Positions 1 through 7,896 of a stretch of DNA of 64,000 nt are shown here, piece by piece. Position 1 is the stretch's first letter. Every line of letters starts with the position of its first letter. The notes beneath the pieces are model-generated. The model was not told where the DNA came from, ran no database searches, and saw only the letters and a list, made by a program, of their open reading frames with translations. Source of the DNA: Lachnospiraceae bacterium YSD2013 (GTDB lineage: Bacteria > Bacillota > Clostridia > Lachnospirales > Lachnospiraceae); the NCBI GenBank assembly GCA_900100895.1, contig FMTX01000007.1, positions 270,971 to 334,970 on the forward strand, in the 5' to 3' direction. Made by a program: the position numbers and the translations under genes.

Positions 1-436
1 CGGCCAAAATTCCGCTGAAGTAAATATGACCCTTCGGAACTTCCGTAACCTTCTCATCGTTCATGTAGAAGTAATTAAGGTCTGAGTCGTCGATGGAAGT
101 GATAAGACCGGGGTTCTCGAATTCCACATATTTATTACCGTCCTTTGTTAAGTCCTTAGCGGCAAAATAAATAAGGTCCTCACGCCCGTAGTCTGTTACA
201 GACTCAGCTTCACTTACAATCTCATCTGTGGGATTTACTCCTCCGGTATTGAGGGTAAGTATGACGAAATCCGACATACCCGCCTTCTCAAAGAAGTAGT
301 CGATGCCTCCGTATACGGAGACCATGTTGTTGACACTGCTGCTTGCAAACATTGTTGAAAGAATTACAAACAGCAGCAGTATGGTGTTCATTATCTTTTT
401 TCTCTTAAGGTCTCTTCCGAGAATTCTGAAAAACAA
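1..436 (-). CDS. FtsX-family ABC transporter permease, N-terminal fragment
   Basis: The reading frame runs off the left edge, so only about 145 N-terminal residues are present. I place the start at a TTG (436) because GGGAGGA lies 7-8 bases upstream. The protein opens with a basic stretch (FFRILGRDLKRKKIMN), then one hydrophobic segment (NTILLLFVILSTMFASS), then a soluble extracellular-looking region. This is the layout of MacB/FtsX-type permeases, which in Gram-positives work with a MacB-like ATPase in peptide or drug export and sensing. Neither a partner ATPase nor the C-terminal membrane segments are visible. Family call is by N-terminal appearance only. Confidence 0.6.
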   Translation of the reverse strand, partial: MFFRILGRDLKRKKIMNTILLLFVILSTMFASSSVNNMVSVYGGIDYFFEKAGMSDFVILTLNTGGVNPTDEIVSEAESVTDYGREDLIYFAAKDLTKDGNKYVEFENPGLITSIDDSDLNYFYMNDEKVTEVPKGHIYFSGILA

Positions 437-527
437 TTATGTGTCCTCCCTTTCTTGATTGATCGTACACACTGTAAGACAGAATTTATTAAACAATCCT
501 TAAATAGAATTTCGCGGTCAAAGAAAA

Positions 528-1841
528 CTATTCGGCGAGCAAAATGTCGTCGGTTAAAAAGCCCGTAAGTGTGCGGGTTTCAATCTTATCTGAAAGGTCG
601 GCATCAGATGCTGAGGCAACCTTAATGTACTCAGGTGTGTGGCCGATATAGTACTTCTTACCGGCAATAGTCTTCTCTTCTTCAAAAAGAATGCTGTAGG
701 CCTTACCGATATGGCGCTTTCTGAAGGCTACGGACATTTCGTGCTCGAGAGCTTCCATCTTGTCGGAGCGGGCGTCCTTAATAACGCCGCTTACCTGACC
801 GGGCATTTTCTCGGCAACGGTGCCTTTTCTTTTTGAATATTTGAATATATGCATTTCGTAAAAGCCTACGGTCTCGGCAAATTTAAGAGACTTATCGAAC
901 TCTTCGTCAGTCTCGCCGGGGAAGCCTACGATAACGTCGGTGGTAATTGCGGGGTCGTCGAAATACTTGCGTAACAGACTAACACCAGTAAGAAACTCCT
1001 CGCAGGTGTAGTGGCGGTTCATGCGCTTTAAGGTCTCATCGCAACCACTCTGTAATGATAAGTGGAAGTGCGGGCAGAGCTTCTTAAGAGCGCTGATGCG
1101 CTGTACAAATTCCTCGGTCATAACTCTGGGCTCAAGGGAGCTTAAGCGAATGCGGTGTACCTCGGGCATAGCGTTGATATCTTCAAGAAGTTCCGCGAGA
1201 CGATTCTCTTCCAAGTGACCCGGACGGGTTACTCCGTATGAACTCACGTGAATGCCGGTTAAAACAAATTCGTTGTAGCCTTTAATGGCAAGAGCCTTGA
1301 TTTCCTCAAGGATTTCTTTCTTGTCACGGCTTCTTACGGGACCTCTGGCAAAAGGAATGAGGCAATATGTACAAAACTGATTGCAGCCGTCCTGAATCTT
1401 AATATATGCGCGGGTACGCTCGGCGGTCTCGGTAAGCATCATGCTCTCGTATTCGGAGGTGTGCATAATGTCTAAGATGCTGGAAGTTTTCTTTTGCTTA
1501 GAAGTGTATTCCTGCAAAATCTCGATGATACGGGACTTTTCGTTATTACCGATGGCAATGTCAACAGAGGCGTCTTTGAGTACGCCTTCGGTGTCGGTCT
1601 GAACGTAGCAGCCGGTTGCTATTACTATCGCATCGGGGTTCATGGCCTTGGCACGATGTAACATCTGGCGGCTCTTACGATCCGCAATATTTGTAACTGT
1701 GCATGTATTTATCACGTAAACATCGGCTTTTTGAGTAAATGGCACAACTCGGAAACCGTTTTCCGTGAATTTTTGTTGCATAATATCAGTCTCGTATGAA
1801 TTTACCTTACAGCCTAAGCTGTGAAATGCTACAGTATTCAT
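528..1841 (-). CDS. mtaB: tRNA t6A37 methylthiotransferase MtaB
   Basis: A 437-residue radical-SAM methylthiotransferase that converts t6A to ms2t6A at position 37 of ANN-decoding tRNAs. The N-terminal UPF0004 domain carries the three auxiliary 4Fe-4S cysteines C11, C47 and C78. The radical-SAM cluster motif CNQFCTYC gives C153, C157 and C160. The C-terminal roughly 65 residues fit a TRAM domain. The length matches MtaB (B. subtilis YqeV) better than MiaB. In many Firmicutes mtaB closes the hrcA-dnaJ-prmA-rsmE run. Here it lies on the same strand as prmA but is separated from it by thiI, nifS and a small HPr-like gene on the other strand. Confidence 0.93.
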   Translation of the reverse strand: MNTVAFHSLGCKVNSYETDIMQQKFTENGFRVVPFTQKADVYVINTCTVTNIADRKSRQMLHRAKAMNPDAIVIATGCYVQTDTEGVLKDASVDIAIGNNEKSRIIEILQEYTSKQKKTSSILDIMHTSEYESMMLTETAERTRAYIKIQDGCNQFCTYCLIPFARGPVRSRDKKEILEEIKALAIKGYNEFVLTGIHVSSYGVTRPGHLEENRLAELLEDINAMPEVHRIRLSSLEPRVMTEEFVQRISALKKLCPHFHLSLQSGCDETLKRMNRHYTCEEFLTGVSLLRKYFDDPAITTDVIVGFPGETDEEFDKSLKFAETVGFYEMHIFKYSKRKGTVAEKMPGQVSGVIKDARSDKMEALEHEMSVAFRKRHIGKAYSILFEEEKTIAGKKYYIGHTPEYIKVASASDADLSDKIETRTLTGFLTDDILLAE

Positions 1842-1875
1842 TAAATCGTCCTATATTTTTGTTAAACATTAAGCG

Positions 1876-1905
1876 TTGACAAAACATGTTAAATTGTCGG
1901 ATAAT
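1876..1905 (+). promoter_or_regulatory. Sigma-A-type promoter for the HPr-like gene
   Basis: TTGACA at 1876-1881 and GATAAT at 1900-1905 with an 18-base spacer. It lies 40 bases before the ATG of the small HPr-like gene, which has its own TAGGAGG site. The region also holds the divergent mtaB start. Confidence 0.7.
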
Positions 1906-1947
1906 TATACCGAAGGTTGAAGTTCTACCTATAGGAGGTTATATAAC

Positions 1948-2178
1948 ATGAAAACAATTCAGATTTCTTTAAACTCAATTGACAAAGTTAAGTCATTCGT
2001 TAATGACATCACCAAGTTCGATTATGATTTCGACCTTGTATCAGGCAGATACGTAATCGACGCTAAGTCCATTATGGGTATTTTCAGTTTGGATCTTTCC
2101 AAGCCCATCGACTTAAACATCCACGCTGAAGACGGCGCTGAAGAAGTTCTTGAAGTTCTCAAGGCTTACATGGTTTAA
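1948..2178 (+). CDS. Small HPr-like protein lacking the active-site His
   Basis: A 76-residue protein with an HPr-like pattern. The strongest match is AKSIMGIFSLDL near residues 43-54, corresponding to HPr K-SIMGVMSL with regulatory Ser46. The region that should hold the phosphoryl-accepting GLHARPA motif reads SIDKVKSFV, with no His or Arg-Pro. It therefore should not carry phosphate in PTS transfer from enzyme I, but it could in principle be a substrate of HprK/P at the conserved Ser. It is a single-gene unit with its own promoter, a strong TAGGAGG site and a terminator. HPr family is what I see; a regulatory role is inference. Confidence 0.8.
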   Translation: MKTIQISLNSIDKVKSFVNDITKFDYDFDLVSGRYVIDAKSIMGIFSLDLSKPIDLNIHAEDGAEEVLEVLKAYMV

Positions 2179-2258
2179 TCAATAAGTAATATGCGGGGCG
2201 CCGAAACGCGCCCCGAAATATAGTAACTGTTAACAATATTATTAATACTTCAACCGCG

Positions 2259-2282
2259 AAGCCCTAAAGGGCTTATTTTTTT
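2259..2282 (+). terminator. Rho-independent terminator after the HPr-like gene
   Basis: AAGCCC / TAAA loop / GGGCTT followed by a run of T (2276-2282). A second GC-rich hairpin without a T run (GGGGCGC...GCGCCCC, about 2194-2213) precedes it. Confidence 0.8.
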
Positions 2283-2287
2283 ACCCT

Positions 2288-3478
2288 TTATTCTTCGTCT
2301 GCGCTTACAATAATAGTTTCTCTTGTCTCAAGCGCAATCTTTACAAGTTCGTCTATCTTCTCATTTAAATTAAGCTCGTGTTTCTTGATAACAGAAAGAT
2401 TGGGCTTGGTAACGGGATGCTTGGCCACGAAGATGGTACAGCAGTCTTCGTAGGGCTGAATGCTGGTCTCGTAAGTGTCAATCTTCTTGGAAATCGTAAC
2501 AATGTCTTCCTTGTCAAATCCGATGAGGGGTCTGAATACGGGAAGTGTGCAGACTTCATTGGTAACAGCAAGGGAGTGCGTGGTCTGGCTGGCTACCTGG
2601 CCGATGCTCTCGCCGGTGATGAGGGCCTGGCATTCGGTTTCTTTGGCAATCTCCTCAGCAATCTTCATCATGAAACGACGCATGATGATAGTAAGTTCTT
2701 CGTGAGGACATTTCTCGTAGATGTATAACTGAATGTCCGTAAAGTTGATGATATGAAGGTAGATGGGGCCGCTGTAACGTGATACGTAGCGGGCAAGATC
2801 CACAACCTTCTGCTTGGCACGCTCGCTGGTGTAAGGGGGCGCATGGAAATAGGTCGCGTCAATCTTAACGCCGCGCTTGGCAATCATGTAACCTGCAACG
2901 GGAGAATCGATACCGCCCGAAAGAAGGAGCATCGCCTTGCCGTTGGTGCCCACGGGAAGTCCACCGGGACCGGGGATAATCTCGCTGTAAATAAATATCT
3001 TCTCACGTACCTCTACGGTAACGGTGATTTCAGGGTTGTGAACGTCTACCTTAAGCTCGGGGAACGCATCGAGAAGCGCGCCGCCGACGGTTGCATTAAG
3101 TTCCATGGAATCAAGGGGATAGGTCTTGTTGGAACGTCTTGCGTTAACTTTAAAGGTCTTGTTCTTGTCGGGGTATACGTTGTCGAAGTACTTAACGACT
3201 TCTTTGTACAGGTTCTCGGGCTCCATGTCTTCGATACGAACCATGGGGCAGATGCCCGAAATACCGAATACGTGCTGAAGACTCTCGATTACTTCGTCGT
3301 AGTCAAACTCGCCTTCGAAATCCACGAAGATACGGCCGGAGGTCTTGGTGACCGCCTTGTGAGCGTCAACGCTCTTGAGCGCGTACTTAATCTGGCGTAC
3401 GAGCATATCCTCGAAGATGTATCTGTTTTTTCCTTTGACGCCTATCTCGGCGTACTTAATCAAAAATGAACTGAACAT
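2288..3478 (-). CDS. thiI: tRNA 4-thiouridine synthetase ThiI
   Basis: Transfers sulfur to U8 of tRNA and can feed thiazole synthesis. It has an N-terminal ferredoxin-like and THUMP region, then the PP-loop ATPase motif SGGIDSP at about residues 187-193. The C terminus ends after the AANH domain, so the rhodanese domain of enterobacterial ThiI is absent, as is usual in Firmicutes. A TTG 21 bases further upstream is possible but has no ribosome binding site. The ATG at 3478 is preceded by AAGG and starts 7 bases after the cysteine desulfurase stop. Coupling to that gene fits sulfur delivery from its persulfide. Confidence 0.93.
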   Translation of the reverse strand: MFSSFLIKYAEIGVKGKNRYIFEDMLVRQIKYALKSVDAHKAVTKTSGRIFVDFEGEFDYDEVIESLQHVFGISGICPMVRIEDMEPENLYKEVVKYFDNVYPDKNKTFKVNARRSNKTYPLDSMELNATVGGALLDAFPELKVDVHNPEITVTVEVREKIFIYSEIIPGPGGLPVGTNGKAMLLLSGGIDSPVAGYMIAKRGVKIDATYFHAPPYTSERAKQKVVDLARYVSRYSGPIYLHIINFTDIQLYIYEKCPHEELTIIMRRFMMKIAEEIAKETECQALITGESIGQVASQTTHSLAVTNEVCTLPVFRPLIGFDKEDIVTISKKIDTYETSIQPYEDCCTIFVAKHPVTKPNLSVIKKHELNLNEKIDELVKIALETRETIIVSADEE

Positions 3479-3485
3479 ATTTACC

Positions 3486-4652
3486 TTACTTTCTAACAAA
3501 ACGTGAATACATGTCTATAACTTCTCTTAACGCTTGAAGCGCAAATTCCAACTCTTCATGTGTGGTGAACTCCGACATACTGATGCGGAGCGCGCCGTCC
3601 ATTTCCTCGGCTGTGGCACCCATGGACTTAAGCGTCGAGGATTCTTTCTTACTGTGTGATGCGCAAGCGCTGCCGGCGGATACGTACACACCCTTTTCCT
3701 CGAGTGCATGAAGCATAACCTCGGAGCGAAGCCCCTTCACGGAAATATTAATAATGTGAGGTGCCGTCTCCTCGACTTTCTCCGGGTCGCAGCCGTTGAT
3801 GCAGACTCTGTCTATCTTGGACACTTCTTGTAAAAAGAATCTCTTAAGCTCATAGAGACGCTCGCGGTTACCCTGCAAGTCCTTGGTAATAAGCTCGGTC
3901 GCAAGTCCGATACCTGCGATGCCGGGAACGTTGAGTGTTCCGTTACGCATGCCTTTCTGCTGGCCGCCGCCGTAGGATATGGGCTTAATCTTAACCTTCT
4001 CGCCTACGTAGAGGATTCCGATGCCCTTGGGGCCGTGAATCTTGTGGCCGCTTACCGAAAGCATGTCGATGTTCATCTTCTTGGGAAGAATCTCGTTCTT
4101 ACCGAAGCCTTGAACTGCGTCTACGTGGAAGAGGCAGCCCGGATTTTTCTTTTTAATCAAAGCACCTGCCTCGGCTATGGGCTCGAGGGCTCCCACCTCG
4201 TTGTTCGTATGCATGATGGATACGAGGATGGTGTCGGGTCTTAATTTCTCTTCTAGTTCCGTAAGACTTATGCGTCCCATGTTGTCGACCGAAAGGTAGT
4301 CAATCTCGAAGCCTTCGCTTGCAAGATACTCAACCGTCTTTAGAATCGCGGGATGCTCTATCTTGGTGGTGATGATGTGCTTGCCGGCGCGGCAGTTGGC
4401 TCTGGCGGTGCCGATGAGTGCGAGGTTGTCGGACTCGGTGCCGCCGGAGGTAAAGAGGATTTCTTTGTCCTGGACTTTCAGCGCTTTGGCAATTTGCTTG
4501 GTGGCGAGGGTGACGTATTTCTCGGCGTCAACGCCTTTGGTATGCATGCTGGAAGGATTGCCGTAATCCTCGAGCATGATTTGTGTCATGAGTTTAGCCA
4601 CCTCAGGGTAGACCTTAGTGGTGGCGGAATTGTCCAAATATATTTCTTTCAT
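3486..4652 (-). CDS. Cysteine desulfurase (NifS/IscS class)
   Basis: A 388-residue fold-type I PLP enzyme that converts cysteine to alanine and an enzyme persulfide. The PLP lysine is K204 in SGHKIHGPKG, the cofactor His lies in the HVDAVQ segment, and the persulfide Cys is C330 in SAGSACAS. The short extended loop around C330 fits group I (NifS/IscS) enzymes. Its ATG overlaps the prmA stop by one base (TAATG) and thiI follows directly. In B. subtilis the ThiI-linked desulfurase NifZ occupies the same position, so tRNA thiolation is the most likely job. An Isc-type role cannot be excluded. Confidence 0.93.
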   Translation of the reverse strand: MKEIYLDNSATTKVYPEVAKLMTQIMLEDYGNPSSMHTKGVDAEKYVTLATKQIAKALKVQDKEILFTSGGTESDNLALIGTARANCRAGKHIITTKIEHPAILKTVEYLASEGFEIDYLSVDNMGRISLTELEEKLRPDTILVSIMHTNNEVGALEPIAEAGALIKKKNPGCLFHVDAVQGFGKNEILPKKMNIDMLSVSGHKIHGPKGIGILYVGEKVKIKPISYGGGQQKGMRNGTLNVPGIAGIGLATELITKDLQGNRERLYELKRFFLQEVSKIDRVCINGCDPEKVEETAPHIINISVKGLRSEVMLHALEEKGVYVSAGSACASHSKKESSTLKSMGATAEEMDGALRISMSEFTTHEELEFALQALREVIDMYSRFVRK

Positions 4653-5707
4653 TATTTACGTCCTGTTACGCTTGCCCATTCGCCGTCTTCCGTAATCTCG
4701 ACTACGGTGAGGCCTGCATCCTCCATGGCCTTAGCCACCATGGATGCTTTTTCTTTAAGAATGCCGGAAGTGATGATGATACCGCCTTCTCTCGCAGCCG
4801 CTGCCGCCGCGGGCATTAAGGGTACCAGAACTTCTGCTAAGATATTCGCAAATACAATGTCGTAGCCTGTTCCCACCTGCTTCTGAACCGCTTCATCGGT
4901 GATGATGTTACCGAGTATCAGGTCAAAGGAGTCCTGCGACTGTCCGTTCATCTCGAGGTTCTCCGCTACTGCGGGCTCGGCGCAAGGGTCGAGGTCGGTT
5001 CCCACTACGTGGCCTGCTCCGTATAAAAGCGCCACGATACCTAAGATACCGCTACCCGTTCCGACATCAAGGATGCTGTCGCCTTCCTTAATATATTTCT
5101 TAAGCTGCTTAATACAGAGCCTTGTGGTCTCGTGCATACCGGTTCCGAATGCAGTGCCGGGGTCTATGTGAAGGACTTTCTTGTCCTTGTCTTTCTCCTG
5201 TACTGTTTCCCATGAAGGGGTGATGAGGAGGTCGTCAATCGTGAACTGGTGGAAATAGTTCTTCCAGTTGTTGATCCAGTCGATGTCCTCGGTCTTATCA
5301 ATCTCAACGGTGCCTGCGCCGATGTCCATCCAGGACCTAACTTCATCGAGAGTTTCCTTAATAGCTTTAAGAAGCTCTTCCTTGTCCCAGATAATCTTCT
5401 TGGTGCCGTCGTCAGTGTAGAGAGAATAGGACAAATCCTCGCCAAAGTTTGCTTTGGCCGTTTCGCTTCTGTCGTCGAGAAGAAGCTTGCCGTCGTCGCC
5501 CTCTTCAACAAAGAAATTGAGGTACGCAACTCCGTCGTCCTCCTCGGTCTGGGGCAGAATGTCCACAAACATCTGCTCCTTCTCAAGCGTGGTAAGAGGA
5601 ATCTTGTCCTCAATCTGCGCGCCCTCAAGGCCTATATCGTAGAGGCTGCTGATGATAATGTCCTCAGCCTCGGTTGTCGTCTTAACTCTGTATTTAATCC
5701 ACTTCAT
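4652..5707 (-). CDS. prmA: Ribosomal protein L11 methyltransferase PrmA
   Basis: A SAM-dependent methyltransferase that trimethylates ribosomal protein L11. An N-terminal substrate-recognition domain of about 160 residues is followed by a Rossmann domain. Diagnostic segments are DPGTAFGTGMHETT (182-195) and motif I DVGTGSG (214-220). The acidic post-I region is GTDLDP, and the post-motif segment reads FANILAEVLVPL. At 351 residues it is longer than the usual 290-320, with the extra length in the acidic N-terminal half (residues 50-110). It heads the prmA-nifS-thiI transcription unit. In most Firmicutes it follows dnaJ directly; here about 5.5 kb of other genes intervenes. Confidence 0.92.
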   Translation of the reverse strand: MKWIKYRVKTTTEAEDIIISSLYDIGLEGAQIEDKIPLTTLEKEQMFVDILPQTEEDDGVAYLNFFVEEGDDGKLLLDDRSETAKANFGEDLSYSLYTDDGTKKIIWDKEELLKAIKETLDEVRSWMDIGAGTVEIDKTEDIDWINNWKNYFHQFTIDDLLITPSWETVQEKDKDKKVLHIDPGTAFGTGMHETTRLCIKQLKKYIKEGDSILDVGTGSGILGIVALLYGAGHVVGTDLDPCAEPAVAENLEMNGQSQDSFDLILGNIITDEAVQKQVGTGYDIVFANILAEVLVPLMPAAAAAAREGGIIITSGILKEKASMVAKAMEDAGLTVVEITEDGEWASVTGRK

Positions 5708-5787
5708 AACTAAATCCTATATGCGTCCGGGCACAATTGCCCTTGTACTTAACTATAAATCAATTTGCAAATAAATGCCATAGCACA

Positions 5788-5827
5788 TTATCCACATGTT
5801 GGCGCGGATAGTCAAGATTTTTCCACA
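5788..5827 (+). promoter_or_regulatory. DnaA-box-like pair in the prmA/rsmE divergent region
   Basis: A perfect DnaA box TTATCCACA lies at 5788-5796. A near-match TTTTCCACA (one mismatch) lies about 20 bases further on, ending at 5827. Both point the same way in the gap between divergent prmA and rsmE. The boxes are read directly from sequence; DnaA binding or regulation is inference. Confidence 0.4.
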
Positions 5828-5948
5828 TTTGCGACAGTTTTAACCACGGTCTTTTGCACGCTTAGGGCATAAAGATATGGAGAAAAAAAAAGAAATGTTA
5901 TATCATATATGCAAAGGAGCAGGCAGTCACGCCTGTAAGAATCAATAT

Positions 5949-6689
5949 ATGTATCATTTTTTCGTAGACCCGAGCGCTATATGCGATAAGACTATTACAA
6001 TCACGGGTAAGGATGTTAATCATATTAAGAATGTGCTCAGAATGAAGCCCGGCGAGGAGATTTCGGTCAGCACAAGCGAATCCGATGCCGAGTACAGGTG
6101 TATCGTACGTGAACTTACCGATGATGCGATAACTTGCGAGCTGGCTTTTATCAAAGAAGGAACTGAACTTCCCTGCAAGATATACCTCTATCAGGGGCTT
6201 CCGAAATCGGACAAGATGGAGCTTATCATCCAGAAAGCAGTTGAGCTCGGCGCTTTCGAAATCATTCCTGTAGAGATGAAGCGCTGCGTCATGAAGCTTG
6301 AGCCCAAGAAAGTAGATTCCAAGATTGCACGCTGGCAGGCGATTTCCGAGGCGGCAGCCAAGCAATCGAAGCGCACTGTAATTCCCGAGATTACCAAGCC
6401 TATGACTTACGGTGAGGCCGTTGCCCGCGCGAGCGAGTGTACGCACAAATGGGTACCTTACGAAATGGCCGACGGCATGACTCATACCCGCGAGCTCTTC
6501 GAATCCGTTAAGCCCGGCGACTCGGTTGCAATCTTCATCGGCCCCGAAGGCGGCTTCGAGCAGACAGAAATTGAAAAAGCCCGCAATGCAGGCTTTGAAA
6601 TAATTACTCTCGGCAAAAGAATCCTTCGCACCGAGACCGCAGGAATGGTTGTACTTAGTAACTTAATGATGATGTTAGATAAAGGGTAG
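5949..6689 (+). CDS. rsmE: 16S rRNA m3U1498 methyltransferase RsmE
   Basis: A SPOUT methyltransferase that modifies U1498 of 16S rRNA. An N-terminal PUA-like domain is followed by the knotted SAM-binding domain with FIGPEGGFEQTEIE and LGKRILRTETAG, both hallmarks of the family. The frame is open back to an ATG at 5877 (270 residues). I prefer the ATG at 5949, which begins MYHFFVDPS like other RsmE proteins and gives 246 residues, the usual length. Neither start has a good ribosome binding site, so this remains uncertain. The gene is inverted relative to prmA and mtaB, its usual operon partners. Confidence 0.9.
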   Translation: MYHFFVDPSAICDKTITITGKDVNHIKNVLRMKPGEEISVSTSESDAEYRCIVRELTDDAITCELAFIKEGTELPCKIYLYQGLPKSDKMELIIQKAVELGAFEIIPVEMKRCVMKLEPKKVDSKIARWQAISEAAAKQSKRTVIPEITKPMTYGEAVARASECTHKWVPYEMADGMTHTRELFESVKPGDSVAIFIGPEGGFEQTEIEKARNAGFEIITLGKRILRTETAGMVVLSNLMMMLDKG

Positions 6690-6702
6690 GCTAGGCCTAC
6701 CC
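6684..6702 (+). terminator. Hairpin shared by two convergent genes, spanning both stop codons
   Basis: GGGTAGGC / TAG loop / GCCTACCC forms an 8-bp stem. The rsmE stop (6687-6689) lies in one arm and the stop of the converging PurA-like gene (6697-6699) in the other. Read leftward it is followed by TTTATCT and rightward by CTTAATATT, so it may serve both strands. Confidence 0.55.
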
Positions 6703-7896
6703 CTTAATATTCTCCGCATATTTATCTGCTGATAAGTGTATCTTCTCAAATGTATTCTTAACCGGAGAATTCTTTTCAAACTCATCAATATTCATTTTCT
6801 CGGCATCAAATAAGACACGTCCGTCACTTTCATTCAAATGTGTTAAAAGCAAACTTAACTTCGGCCTATAATCAAGCGTCTTTATATCCTCTTCCACGGG
6901 TCTGACAAACTCTTCGACCGATTCATGGAACCCGAAACGCAGTGTTCCTTGCCATTCGTTGGGTTGATTAGTAACATCTGTTATTATTCCAGGTATATCT
7001 GAGGCCTTGCACTCGCAAGGAAGCTCGCCGGCGCCGTGGCGGGTGACATAGCTACGGGAGACATATAGTACTTCATCAAGCCTTTCTCCCACGTTATTGA
7101 GGATCAGCGCTATATTTGCAAGTCCGGTGCGAGAACCGGTTACATTGGGATAGAATCTCTTGCACTCGGAATCCAGCAATAATCCTTGCCCGTTTTCAAA
7201 GATTACTTGGTCATATCCGTTAAAGAAATCTTTCTCCGATTCAACCGTTTCAACCCACTTCAAATTATTGTGTACTGTTTTCGCATAATTTATGACAATA
7301 TTGTCATCGTGCAGCAATTGTGTATACTCGCCGAGCGATTCAAGCGCCAATCCTTCATCCTTTAAACGCTTCTGAACATAATTTTCTCTAATTTCTAACA
7401 ATTTATGAATCAGCCCTTCTACCCCAAGCTTAATAACATCATCAACCGTTATTTTATATCCCGCCTGCTCGCGAAGTTCGCATTCATAGATGCCCATTCC
7501 GCAGCTTCCGTGACGCCCGGTACCGCGCGCAGTCTCGAAAGCCATGTTGAGTATTACGTCCAAAATCGTTGTGATTCCGGCATTCTCCGACGCATACACC
7601 CGCGGCACGAATCCGCCCACTTCACGGAACTCCTCAATCTCCTCTGCCAGCTTATATAGATCCGGATGGTATGTCGAAGCCCAGTAAGTATCCGCATGCC
7701 GAAACGAGCCCGACGATAATTCATGAAAAACAAAGCGCTTAGTCCCCGTCTCCACAGTGTGACCGGACTGAGCGCCTCCATTGGCCCTCACCACCAGATT
7801 CTTCGTACCATTAAGGCACAAAAAATCTGTGGCAAGACCCTTACCTTCGTCTCCGAAATTTTTACCTATTACTGCTTTAAAAACCGTCTTACTCAA
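6697..7896 (-). CDS. Divergent adenylosuccinate-synthetase (PurA) paralogue
   Basis: A 399-residue PurA-fold protein, somewhat shorter than the usual 420-430. Retained landmarks are GDEGKG (15-20, catalytic Asp16), GHT (45-47, catalytic His46) and a TR-G segment (TRHGAG, 285-290). The canonical GTTGRGIGP IMP loop is replaced by GSCGMGI (130-136), EGAQG by ENGQG (234-238), and YPYVTSSN by YPNVTGSR. Chemistry of the GTP-driven 6-phosphoryl-IMP type may survive, but the IMP-contacting loops have changed, so the substrate may be different. Phage PurZ loses the Asp; this protein keeps it. It starts inside the VWA gene (ATGA, 4-base overlap), so the two are co-translated. A housekeeping PurA role is unlikely given the divergence and neighbours. 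Confidence 0.8.
   Translation of the reverse strand: MSKTVFKAVIGKNFGDEGKGLATDFLCLNGTKNLVVRANGGAQSGHTVETGTKRFVFHELSSGSFRHADTYWASTYHPDLYKLAEEIEEFREVGGFVPRVYASENAGITTILDVILNMAFETARGTGRHGSCGMGIYECELREQAGYKITVDDVIKLGVEGLIHKLLEIRENYVQKRLKDEGLALESLGEYTQLLHDDNIVINYAKTVHNNLKWVETVESEKDFFNGYDQVIFENGQGLLLDSECKRFYPNVTGSRTGLANIALILNNVGERLDEVLYVSRSYVTRHGAGELPCECKASDIPGIITDVTNQPNEWQGTLRFGFHESVEEFVRPVEEDIKTLDYRPKLSLLLTHLNESDGRVLFDAEKMNIDEFEKNSPVKNTFEKIHLSADKYAENIKG

Noticed and set aside
3479..3499. TTG start for thiI
   Set aside because: No ribosome binding site, and the protein aligns better from the ATG at 3478.
5898..6485. Long minus-strand open frame opposite rsmE
   Set aside because: rsmE has the SPOUT motifs; the antisense frame has no ribosome binding site or motif.
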